Source: Armatimonadota bacterium (GTDB lineage Bacteria; Armatimonadota; HRBIN16). From it: DNA of 64,000 bases. Both the position numbers and the translations under genes were made by a program. The notes beneath the pieces are model-generated. The model ran no database searches. It was not told the origin of the DNA and saw only the letters and a program-made list of their open reading frames with translations. The stretch is from positions 472,839-536,838 of the forward strand of contig BPGT01000001.1 in the NCBI GenBank assembly GCA_026003175.1, in the 5' to 3' direction. How positions within the stretch are numbered: the stretch's first letter is position 1; the number at the start of each line of letters is the position of its first letter. Below are positions 24,091 to 32,990 of the stretch, piece after piece.

Positions 24091-27000
24091 ATGTTGCACA
24101 CAGTGCTCTTCCATCGCAGGGTAGAAAAGAAGCTGAGGCAGAAGTCGCTACCTCGCGCTCAGGTCGCCAAGTGTGTGAGCCTGCTCGCCCAGGGGCGGAC
24201 TGAGGGAATCGGCTTGCGCATGAAACGCCTGAAAGGCATTGACCTCCCCGTGTTCGAGGCGCGCGTGAACGACGATGTGCGCCTGATATTTACGAAGCAA
24301 CCGGCGTACACTTACTCCAAAGATAGCACGAAGGATAGAGACCATTTGACCCACCAGATGGTGGTCTGGGATGTAGACCACCATGACGACGCCCTGGACG
24401 CCGCTAGGCGTATCTCGTATGACTCGCTCCGGCAGGCGGAATATCTGAACCTGGCAGCCCTCTTGCACACGGACGGCGTGCTGGAGGAGATGGAGATTAG
24501 CAAGCTGCCCGAGTATCCCACTGTGCCTATCTCGGTGGTGCAATCCGCCGTGAAGACGGCGAAGAACGTCCTTCCCCAGTATGTGCGCCTGCATTACCGC
24601 GGCGAAGAGTGGTGGATGGAGCAGGCAATCAACGCCGAGCGGGAAAGCCTGTACGACGCTCAGGAGTTTGTGGAGATTGACCTCGACCGCATTGAAGAGG
24701 AGATAGAGCGCATCGCCCAGACCGATGAAGACTTCCTGCTGCGCCTGTTGCCGGAGCAGATGCAGTTTGTGCGCAGGACGGGTCCCCTGTTGCTGAGCGG
24801 CACGGTAGGAAGCGGTAAAACGACCATCATGCTGTACCATCTGTACCGCCAGGCGCGCGCCAACCCGGCGGGCAGGTACCTTGTGGTCACTTACTCCCCC
24901 ACGCTCACCGCCCTGTGCCAGATGCTGTTTGAACACCTGCCGCGTGGACGCGAACTGCTACAACAGGTGGACATCCTCAGCTACGAAGACCTCCTGCGTC
25001 GCCTGGCTCCTGACAGGCAGATGTTGAGCTACGCAGAGAGGCGTCAGCGGTTTCACGAGGCATATCAGCGCCTGAAGGAAGCATGGAAGCTGGCTAACTT
25101 CCAGGAACCACTGAGGTCGCTCAGAAAAAAGCACAAGCAGCTCCCCTGGGACGAGGAGACGCTGTGGGCGGAGTACTGGGACGTGCTGAAGGGACAGCTG
25201 AACTGGCATACCAGCCAGCTGCTGGACAGGGACGGATATCTGCACAGTGCGGAGAGCGATTTCTCGACGCAGGAACGTGAGTACCTGTTTGAGGTCATGC
25301 AGACCTGGTTCAACCTGGAGGGGACAGATGAGCTAGACCTCACGCGCGAGCTGTGGGAAGCGCGCGCTCATCTTGAGCCGATGTACGACGGTGTGTATGT
25401 GGATGAGATTCAGGACCTGTGCGAAGTGCAGTGGATGCTTCTCATCAGGCTGGTCAAACACCGGGCAGGGTTATTCCTCACCGGCGACCCGTTCCAGGCG
25501 TTGCGTCCCTCCGGCTTTCACTGGAAGAGGCTGGTGGCTCGCCTTTCTCAAGCAGTCACCGTGCAGGAGGGTTCGCTGCAGCTGAACCTGCGCAACAGCC
25601 GACAGATTGCGCAGTTTGTGCAGCAGGAGCTGGAGCGGGTCAGCAAGGGTTACGGACTGCATGAAACGCCCGATTACCACGTCACCGCGCTGCTGGACGG
25701 TTTGCCCCCGGCTTACATGCTGCTGGAAAATCACTGTGATACCCCCATGCAAGCGGTGGCGGACTGGCTGCGCGACCAGGGAGCCGTGCTGGTGTGGGAT
25801 GAAGAGCACGAGAGCCATCCCAACGCTCAGCAGTTTGCCCAGCGCGGCGCACTGCTTTGCACGGTGGACGAGGCGAAAGGGCTGGAGTTCGACCGCGTGG
25901 TACTCTTCAACATCTACGGTGCGTTGCAGGAACAGATGAAGCAGTCTACCGTGATTCGCCAGCAGGCACTTTCCCGGCTGTATGTGGCTTTGACGCGAGC
26001 GCGGCGGGGCATGATCTTGGTGGAAACGAGTAAAAAGCATTTGCCGCCGGGCTTGCATTCGGTGAGTGACGGATGGTGGCAGGTGTGGCAATCCATACCA
26101 CCCGTGATGGTGCGTAGCGTGGAAGCGGTGAATCCCCAAAGACGGCTAGCGCGCCGTATGGAGCAGGAAGGACGATACTTGGAGGCGTCAGTCGCCTACG
26201 AGCAGGTGAGGGATTATGCAAACGCAGCCAGGTGTTACGAACAAGCAAAGGATTATGCGAACGCGGCAAGGTGCTACGAGCAGATGGGGGATTATGCCAA
26301 GGCAGTTGAGTGTTACGTGTTGGCGAAAGACTACGCGAACGCAGCACGCTGTTACAAACAGGTGGGAGATTATGCAAGCGCAGCAAGTTGCTACGAGCGA
26401 GCAAAGGATTATGCAAATGCAGCACGCTGTTACGAGCAGATGGGGGATTATGCGAACGCGGCAAGGTGCTACGAACAAGCAAAGGATTATGCGAACGCAG
26501 CCAGGTGTTACGAACAAGCAAAGGATTATGCGAACGCAGCAAGGTGCTACGAGCAGATGGGGGATTATGCCAAGGCAGTTGAGTGTTACCTGCTGGTGAA
26601 AGACTACGCGAACGCAGCACGCTGTTACGAGCAGATGGGGGATTATGCGAACGCGGCAAGGTGCTACGAACAAGCAAAGCATTATGCGAATGCAGCAAGG
26701 TGCTACAAACAAGCAAAGGATTATGCGAACGCAGCACGCTGTTACGAGCAGATGGGGGATTATGCGAACGCAGCAAGGTGCTACGAACAAGCAAAGGATT
26801 ATGCGAACGCAGCACGCTGTTACGAGCAGATGGGGGATTATGCGAACGCAGCAAGGTGCTACAAACAAGCAAAGGATTATGCGAACGCGGCAAGGTGCTA
26901 CGAGCAGATGGGGGATTATGCCAAGGCAGTTGAGTGTTACGTGTTGGCGAAAGACTACGCGAACGCAGCACGCTGTTACAAACAGGTGGGAGATTATGCA

Positions 27001-30000
27001 AGCGCAGCAAGTTGCTACGAGCGAGCAAAGGATTATGCAAATGCAGCACGCTGTTACGAGCAGATGGGGGATTATGCGAACGCGGCAAGGTGCTACGAAC
27101 AAGCAAAGGATTATGCGAACGCAGCCAGGTGTTACGAACAAGCAAAGGATTATGCGAACGCAGCAAGGTGCTACGAGCAGATGGGGGATTATGCCAAGGC
27201 AGTTGAGTGTTACCTGCTGGTGAAAGACTACGCGAACGCAGCACGCTGTTACGAGCAGATGGGGGATTATGCGAACGCGGCAAGGTGCTACGAACAAGCA
27301 AAGGATTATGCGAACGCAGCAAGGTGCTACAAACAAGCAAAGGATTATGCGAACGCAGCCAGGTGTTACGAACAAGCAAAGGATTATGCGAATGCAGCAA
27401 GGTGCTACGAACAAGCAAAGGATTATGCGAACGCAGCAAGGTGCTACGAGCAGATGGGGGATTATGCCAAGGCAGTTGAGTGTTACCTGCTGGTGAAAGA
27501 CTACGCGAACGCAGCACGCTGTTACGAGCAGATGGGGGATTATGCGAACGCGGCAAGGTGCTACGAACAAGCAAAGGATTATGCGAATGCAGCAAGGTGC
27601 TACAAACAAGCAAAGGATTATGCGAACGCAGCCAGGTGTTACGAACAAGCAAAGGATTATGCGAATGCAGCAAGGTGCTACAAACAAGCAAAGGATTATG
27701 CGAACGCAGCACGGTGTTATGAGCAGTTAGGGGATTATGCCAAGACAGTCAAGTGTTACATGTTGGTGAAAGACTACGCGAACGCAGCACGCTGTTATGA
27801 GCAGTTAGGGGATTATGCCAAGGCAGTCAAGTGTTACGTGTTGGCGAAAGACTACGCGAACGCAGCACGCTGTTATGAGCAGTTAGGGGATTATGCCAAG
27901 GCAGTTGAGTGTTACGAGCAGTTAGGGGATTATGCCAGCGCAGCAAGGTGTTACGATCAGGCAGGGGATTATGCCAGCGCAGCAAGGTGTTACGACCAAG
28001 TGGGCGATTATGCAAACGCAGCGCGGTGTTACGAGCTTGCAGGGGATTATGGCGATGCAGCGCGGTGTTACGATCTTGCGGGGGATTATACCAAAGCAGC
28101 CAGGTGTTACGAGCTTGCAAAGGATTATGCCAAAGCAGCCCAGTGTTGCGAGCGTGCGAAGGATTATGTCAAAGCAGCCCAGTGTTACGAGCGGTTGAAG
28201 GATTATGCAAACGCAGCGAGGTGTTACGAGCAGGCAGGGGATGTGCAATCTGCAGCGCGGTGTTGGGGGTTGTTTCACAAGCAGCAGGGAAACTGGTCGG
28301 AAGCTGCAAGGAGGTTCGAGGAAGCTGGTCTACCTGCACAGGCAGCCCAGTGTTACGAACAGGCAGGGGATGTGCAATCTGCAGCGCGGTGTTACGAGCA
28401 GTTGAAGGATTATGCAAACGCAGCGCGGTGTTACGAGCTTGCGGAGCATTATGGCGATGCAGCGCGGTGTTATGAGCTTGCAAAGGATTATGCCAATGCA
28501 GCGCGGTGTTACGAGCGTGCGGAGCATTATGCAAACGCAGCGCGGTGTTACGAGCAGGCAGGGGATGCGCGATCTGCGGCGCGGTGTTGGGGGTTGTTTC
28601 ACAAGCAGCAGGGAAACTGGTCAGAAGCTGCAAGGAGGTTCGAGGAAGCTGGTCTACCTGCACAGGCAGCCCAGTGTTACGAGCAGGCAGGGGATTATGG
28701 CGATGCAGCGCGGTGTTACGGACTTGCGGAGCATTATGGCGATGCAGCGCGGTGTTACGAGCTTGCAAAGGATTATGCGAACGCAGCCCAGTGTTACGAG
28801 CGTGCAAAGGATTATGTCAATGCAGCCCAGTGTTACGAGCGTGCAAAGGATTATGTCAATGCAGCCCAGTGTTACGAGCAGTTGAAGGATTATGTCAATG
28901 CAGCGCGGTGTTACGAGCTTGCGAAGGATTATGGCGATGCAGCCCAGTGTTACGAGCGTGCGAAGGATTATGGCGATGCAGCGCGGTGTTACGAGCTTGC
29001 GGGGGATTATACCAAAGCAGCCAGGTGTTACGAGCTTGCAAAGGATTATGCCAAAGCAGCCCAGTGTTACGAGCAGTTGAAGGATTATGCCAATGCAGCG
29101 CGGTGTTACGAGCGTGCGGAGCATTATGCAAACGCAGCGCGGTGTTACGAGCAGGCAGGGGATGCGCGATCTGCAGCGCGGTGTTGGGGGTTGTTTCACA
29201 AGCAGCAGGGAAACTGGTCAGAAGCTGCAAGGAGGTTCGAGGAAGCTGGTCTACCTGCACAGGCAGCCCAGTGTTACGAACAGGCAGGGGATGTGCAATC
29301 TGCAGCGCGGTGTTACGAGCAGTTGAAGGATTATGCAAACGCAGCGCGGTGTTACGAGCTTGCGGAGCATTATGGCGATGCAGCCCAGTGTTACGAGCGG
29401 TTGAAGGATTATGCAAACGCAGCGCGGTGTTACGAGCTTGCAGGGGATTATGCAAACGCAGCGCGGTGTTACGAGCTTGCAGGGGATTATGGCGATGCAG
29501 CGCGGTGTTACGAGCTTGCAAAGGATTATGCCAAAGCAGCCCAGTGTTGCGAGCGTGCGAAGGATTATGTCAAAGCAGCCCAGTGTTACGAGCGGTTGAA
29601 GGATTATGCAAACGCAGCGCGGTGTTACGAACAGGCAGGGGATGTGCAATCTGCAGCGCGGTGTTACGAGCGGTTGAAGGATTATGCAAACGCAGCGAGG
29701 TGTTACGAACAGGCAGGGGATGTGCAATCTGCAGCGCGGTGTTACGAGCGGTTGAAGGATTATGCAAACGCAGCGCGGTGTTACGAGCTTGCGGGGGATT
29801 ATACCAAAGCAGCCCAGTGTTACGAGCTTGCAAAGGATTATGCCAAAGCAGCCCAGTGTTGCGAGCTTGCAAAGGATTATGCCAATGCAGCGCGGTGTTA
29901 CGAGCTTGCGGGGGATTATACCAAAGCAGCCCAGTGTTACGAGCAGTTGAAGAATTATGCAAACGCAGCACGGTGTTACGAGCTTGCAGGGGATTATGGC

Positions 30001-32496
30001 GATGCAGCGCGGTGTTACGAGCTTGCGAAGGATTATGCGAACGCAGCCCAGTGTTACGAGCGTGCAAAGGATTATGTCAATGCAGCCCAGTGTTACGAGC
30101 TTGCAGGGGATTATGGCGATGCAGCGCGGTGTTACGAACTTGCGAAGGATTATGGCGATGCAGCGCGGTGTTACGAGCGTGCGAAGGATTATGGCGATGC
30201 AGCGCGGTGTTACGAGCTTGCGGGGGATTATACCAAAGCAGCCAGGTGTTACGAGCTTGCAAAGGATTATGTCAAAGCAGCCCAGTGTTGCGAGCTTGCA
30301 AAGGATTATGCCAAAGCAGCCCAGTGTTACGAGCAGTTGAAGGATTATGCAAACGCAGCGAGGTGTTACGAGCAGGCAGGGGATGTGCAATCTGCAGCGC
30401 GGTGTTACGAGCGTGTGGGGGATTATGGTGATGCAGCGCGGTGTTACGAGCAGTTGAAGGATTATGCAAACGCAGCGCGGTGTTACGAGCAGGCAGGGGA
30501 TGTGCAATCTGCAGCGCGGTGTTACGAGCGTGTGGGAGATTATGGCGATGCAGCGCGGTGTTACGAGCGTGTGGGGGATTATGGCGATGCAGCGCGGTGT
30601 TACGAGCTTGCGGGGGATTATACCAAAGCAGCCAGGTGTTACGAGCTTGCAAAGGATTATGCCAAAGCAGCCCAGTGTTGCGAGCTTGCAAAGGATTATG
30701 CCAATGCAGCGCGGTGTTACGAGCTTGCGAAGGATTATGCGAACGCAGCCCAGTGTTACGAGCGTGTGGGGGATTATGTCAATGCAGCCCAGTGTTACGA
30801 GCAGTTGAAGGATTATGGCGATGCAGCGCGGTGTTACGAGCGTGCGGAGCATTATGCAAACGCAGCGCGGTGTTACGAACTTGCGAAGGATTATGGCGAT
30901 GCAGCCCAGTGTTACGAGCGTGCGAAGGATTATGGCGATGCAGCGCGGTGTTACGAGCTTGCGGGGGATTATACCAAAGCAGCCAGGTGTTACGAGCTTG
31001 CAAAGGATTATGCCAAAGCAGCCCAGTGTTGCGAGCGTGCGAAGGATTATGTCAAAGCAGCCCAGTGTTACGAGCAGTTGAAGGATTATGCAAACGCAGC
31101 GCGGTGTTACGAGCTTGCGGAGCATTATGGCGATGCAGCGCGGTGTTACGAACTTGCGGGGCTTTCAGAGAAGGCTATAGAGTGCTACGTAAAGGCAGAA
31201 AGATGGCAGGATGCCGCTCGGTGTTGTGCATGTATCGGACAGATGGAAAAAGCTGGTGAATACTACGAGAAGGCAGGTTTACTTGATGAATCTGCTGGAT
31301 ACTACGAAAAAGCAAACAGATTCGGCAGGGCAGCTCCGCTTTATGAACATCTACGAAAGTACGAAGAAGCTGCACGATGTTACGAGAGGGCAGGTATACC
31401 TGAAAAGGCAGCAGCATGTTATGAGACTTCAGGCAATTATGAGCGAGCGGCGCATCTCTTCGAGCAGATAGAAAAGTATAACGACGCCATACGATGTTAC
31501 GAGGCAGCAAATATGTTGCAAGGCGTGTGGAGGTGCAAGGGAAAGAAAGCGTACAAATCGGCAAGATACCTTGAGGCAGGAGAATACTTCTCGCAGGCGG
31601 AGATGTACCAAGAGGCTGGTGAAAGCTACCGCAAGGCTGGGAAGTGGGACAAAGCAGCAGAGAGCTTTCAGCGAGCGGAGAGGTTTAAAGAAGCAGCAGA
31701 GTGTTATGAGAAAGTGCCAAACTTTGAACGGGCAGCCTTGTGCTACAAAAAGGCAAAAATGTTCTCTGATGCAGGACGTTGTTATAAAGAGATTCTTCAG
31801 TATTGCGAAGCAGGCAGGTGTTACGAAGACGCAAAGGATTACTTGAGTGCTGCACTGTGTTACATTTACGCTGAGGAGTGGGCGAGTGCGGGAAAATGCG
31901 CGGAGCGGATAGAAGACTATCACACGGCAGCGGTTTTATACAGAAAAGGTGGTGATTACCTGAAGGCTGCAGAGTGCTATGAGAAAGCAGGCAAACTCGT
32001 CAAGGCTGCAGAGTGCTATGAGAAAGCAGGCAAACTCGTCAAGGCTGCAGAGTGCTACGAAAAGTCCAAGCGTATTCAGGACGCTTGGCGATGCTGGGCA
32101 ATCGACAAAGAACATAAGCGTAAGTACCGTGAGGCGGCGGAGGCTTACAGAAATGCAGGCTTGTTGGACAAGGCGGGGGCGTGTTACGAGCTTGATAAGG
32201 ACTATCCGAATGCTGCCATTTGTTTTGAATCAATCTACGATTACGCGAGGGCAGCAGAAAACTACAAGCGAGCTGGCATGTATAAAGAAGAGGCGCGGTG
32301 CTTAGGAAGGAGATGGGAGAGCGAGGACCCTTACAAAGCCGCTACTTACTACGAGAAAGCAGGTTTGTTTGCCGATGCAGCTCGATGCTATGAGAAGGTG
32401 GGTTTGTATGCAAACGCGTGGAAGTTTTATGAAATGGCACACATGAAAAAGGATGCCGAGCGCTGTCGCCGTCTTGCCTTACAGGGGCATCCGTAG
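24091..32496 (+). CDS. Giant SF1 (UvrD-like) helicase with about 160 TPR-like 13-residue repeats
   Basis: 2801 residues. Residues 1-80 ('RRVEKKLRQK', 'LPVFEARVNDDVRLIFTKQ') resemble a RelE/ParE-like fold. A superfamily-1 helicase follows: Walker A GTVGSGKTT (237-245), Walker B VDEIQD (437-442), LNLRNSRQIAQF (motif IV-like), VDEAKGLEFDRVVLF (from 592, motif V-like) and YVALTRARRGM (631-641, motif VI). From about residue 700 to the end the protein is built of 13-residue units with consensus DYANAARCYEQAK, most carrying one Cys. Units up to about residue 2355 are near identical; later ones diverge (KAAECYEKAG). The overall plan recalls animal TRANK1 (UvrD helicase plus TPRs). The start is fixed by the ribosome site. 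It stands alone. A role in nucleic-acid handling or defence is only inference. Confidence 0.9.
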   Translation: MLHTVLFHRRVEKKLRQKSLPRAQVAKCVSLLAQGRTEGIGLRMKRLKGIDLPVFEARVNDDVRLIFTKQPAYTYSKDSTKDRDHLTHQMVVWDVDHHDDALDAARRISYDSLRQAEYLNLAALLHTDGVLEEMEISKLPEYPTVPISVVQSAVKTAKNVLPQYVRLHYRGEEWWMEQAINAERESLYDAQEFVEIDLDRIEEEIERIAQTDEDFLLRLLPEQMQFVRRTGPLLLSGTVGSGKTTIMLYHLYRQARANPAGRYLVVTYSPTLTALCQMLFEHLPRGRELLQQVDILSYEDLLRRLAPDRQMLSYAERRQRFHEAYQRLKEAWKLANFQEPLRSLRKKHKQLPWDEETLWAEYWDVLKGQLNWHTSQLLDRDGYLHSAESDFSTQEREYLFEVMQTWFNLEGTDELDLTRELWEARAHLEPMYDGVYVDEIQDLCEVQWMLLIRLVKHRAGLFLTGDPFQALRPSGFHWKRLVARLSQAVTVQEGSLQLNLRNSRQIAQFVQQELERVSKGYGLHETPDYHVTALLDGLPPAYMLLENHCDTPMQAVADWLRDQGAVLVWDEEHESHPNAQQFAQRGALLCTVDEAKGLEFDRVVLFNIYGALQEQMKQSTVIRQQALSRLYVALTRARRGMILVETSKKHLPPGLHSVSDGWWQVWQSIPPVMVRSVEAVNPQRRLARRMEQEGRYLEASVAYEQVRDYANAARCYEQAKDYANAARCYEQMGDYAKAVECYVLAKDYANAARCYKQVGDYASAASCYERAKDYANAARCYEQMGDYANAARCYEQAKDYANAARCYEQAKDYANAARCYEQMGDYAKAVECYLLVKDYANAARCYEQMGDYANAARCYEQAKHYANAARCYKQAKDYANAARCYEQMGDYANAARCYEQAKDYANAARCYEQMGDYANAARCYKQAKDYANAARCYEQMGDYAKAVECYVLAKDYANAARCYKQVGDYASAASCYERAKDYANAARCYEQMGDYANAARCYEQAKDYANAARCYEQAKDYANAARCYEQMGDYAKAVECYLLVKDYANAARCYEQMGDYANAARCYEQAKDYANAARCYKQAKDYANAARCYEQAKDYANAARCYEQAKDYANAARCYEQMGDYAKAVECYLLVKDYANAARCYEQMGDYANAARCYEQAKDYANAARCYKQAKDYANAARCYEQAKDYANAARCYKQAKDYANAARCYEQLGDYAKTVKCYMLVKDYANAARCYEQLGDYAKAVKCYVLAKDYANAARCYEQLGDYAKAVECYEQLGDYASAARCYDQAGDYASAARCYDQVGDYANAARCYELAGDYGDAARCYDLAGDYTKAARCYELAKDYAKAAQCCERAKDYVKAAQCYERLKDYANAARCYEQAGDVQSAARCWGLFHKQQGNWSEAARRFEEAGLPAQAAQCYEQAGDVQSAARCYEQLKDYANAARCYELAEHYGDAARCYELAKDYANAARCYERAEHYANAARCYEQAGDARSAARCWGLFHKQQGNWSEAARRFEEAGLPAQAAQCYEQAGDYGDAARCYGLAEHYGDAARCYELAKDYANAAQCYERAKDYVNAAQCYERAKDYVNAAQCYEQLKDYVNAARCYELAKDYGDAAQCYERAKDYGDAARCYELAGDYTKAARCYELAKDYAKAAQCYEQLKDYANAARCYERAEHYANAARCYEQAGDARSAARCWGLFHKQQGNWSEAARRFEEAGLPAQAAQCYEQAGDVQSAARCYEQLKDYANAARCYELAEHYGDAAQCYERLKDYANAARCYELAGDYANAARCYELAGDYGDAARCYELAKDYAKAAQCCERAKDYVKAAQCYERLKDYANAARCYEQAGDVQSAARCYERLKDYANAARCYEQAGDVQSAARCYERLKDYANAARCYELAGDYTKAAQCYELAKDYAKAAQCCELAKDYANAARCYELAGDYTKAAQCYEQLKNYANAARCYELAGDYGDAARCYELAKDYANAAQCYERAKDYVNAAQCYELAGDYGDAARCYELAKDYGDAARCYERAKDYGDAARCYELAGDYTKAARCYELAKDYVKAAQCCELAKDYAKAAQCYEQLKDYANAARCYEQAGDVQSAARCYERVGDYGDAARCYEQLKDYANAARCYEQAGDVQSAARCYERVGDYGDAARCYERVGDYGDAARCYELAGDYTKAARCYELAKDYAKAAQCCELAKDYANAARCYELAKDYANAAQCYERVGDYVNAAQCYEQLKDYGDAARCYERAEHYANAARCYELAKDYGDAAQCYERAKDYGDAARCYELAGDYTKAARCYELAKDYAKAAQCCERAKDYVKAAQCYEQLKDYANAARCYELAEHYGDAARCYELAGLSEKAIECYVKAERWQDAARCCACIGQMEKAGEYYEKAGLLDESAGYYEKANRFGRAAPLYEHLRKYEEAARCYERAGIPEKAAACYETSGNYERAAHLFEQIEKYNDAIRCYEAANMLQGVWRCKGKKAYKSARYLEAGEYFSQAEMYQEAGESYRKAGKWDKAAESFQRAERFKEAAECYEKVPNFERAALCYKKAKMFSDAGRCYKEILQYCEAGRCYEDAKDYLSAALCYIYAEEWASAGKCAERIEDYHTAAVLYRKGGDYLKAAECYEKAGKLVKAAECYEKAGKLVKAAECYEKSKRIQDAWRCWAIDKEHKRKYREAAEAYRNAGLLDKAGACYELDKDYPNAAICFESIYDYARAAENYKRAGMYKEEARCLGRRWESEDPYKAATYYEKAGLFADAARCYEKVGLYANAWKFYEMAHMKKDAERCRRLALQGHP
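26208..31160 (+). repeat. 39-bp tandem repeat array inside the giant gene
   Basis: About 127 in-phase copies of a 39-base unit (13 codons), e.g. GATTATGCGAACGCAGCAAG plus GTGCTACGAACAAGCAAAG. Two sub-families are visible: an upstream one (to about 27930) using GCGAACGCAGCAAGGTGCTAC and a downstream one using GCAGCGCGGTGTTACGAGC. A 624-base (16-unit) segment is duplicated: 26311 onward repeats at 26935, and 26584 at 27208. A longer unit with 'CWGLFHKQQGNWSEAARRF' interrupts the downstream block three times (near 28260, 28585 and 29180). Confidence 0.95.
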
Positions 32497-32504
32497 TCCC
32501 TTCC

Positions 32505-32990
32505 TCACACCTCCCACACTTTCGGCTCCAGAGTGTGCGTGTCCAGAGTAACTACAGTGCATTTGCCCGTGAGCCAGCCGCCGGTCTCGCCGGGGTTGAT
32601 AATCAGCACGCTCCCCTCGCGGCGGATGTCTAGCCTGTGGGTGTGACCATACACCAGCACGTCCAGCGCGTTGCCTGCGGCGATGGGCGCGACCAGTTCG
32701 TCCTGATGCACGACGCCCACCTGCTTGCCCTCCACCTCTACCGTGGCGATACGCGGATGCACCGCGCCGATGGGTTCAAACGCCTTCGACAAGCCGATAC
32801 GCTCGCCGTCGTTGTTACCGAACACCGCTACCACCCGACAGGGCGCACCGTGCATCGCCCGCACCGCAAAAGGTGCGACGAAATCGCCCGCGTGGATGAT
32901 CAGCCCCACGCCCTCCCGCGCGAACAGCTCCATCGCCGCGCGGATTTTGGGCAGGTTGTCGTGACTGTCCGCCATGATGCCTATCTTCAC
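32505..32990 (-). CDS. YfcE/MJ0936-type metallophosphoesterase
   Basis: 161 residues with all calcineurin-like metal motifs: 'GIMADSHDN', 'IIHAGDFVAP', 'AVFGNNDGE', 'GVVHQDEL' (weakened GxxHG) and 'VYGHTHRLD'. Family members cleave phosphodiesters, cyclic nucleotides among them, in the cytosol. The gene begins inside the stop of the MBL-fold gene (ATGA overlap), so the two are co-translated. It converges on the giant gene with only eight bases between the stops. Confidence 0.9.
   Translation of the reverse strand: MKIGIMADSHDNLPKIRAAMELFAREGVGLIIHAGDFVAPFAVRAMHGAPCRVVAVFGNNDGERIGLSKAFEPIGAVHPRIATVEVEGKQVGVVHQDELVAPIAAGNALDVLVYGHTHRLDIRREGSVLIINPGETGGWLTGKCTVVTLDTHTLEPKVWEV

Noticed and set aside
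25946-31125. Long minus-strand ORFs of 499-624 codons inside the giant gene
   Set aside because: They consist only of the off-frame translation of the 39-bp unit and have no independent start signals.
26208-31160. CRISPR array
   Set aside because: Direct repeats are contiguous 39-bp coding units without unique spacers, and they lie inside a long open frame.
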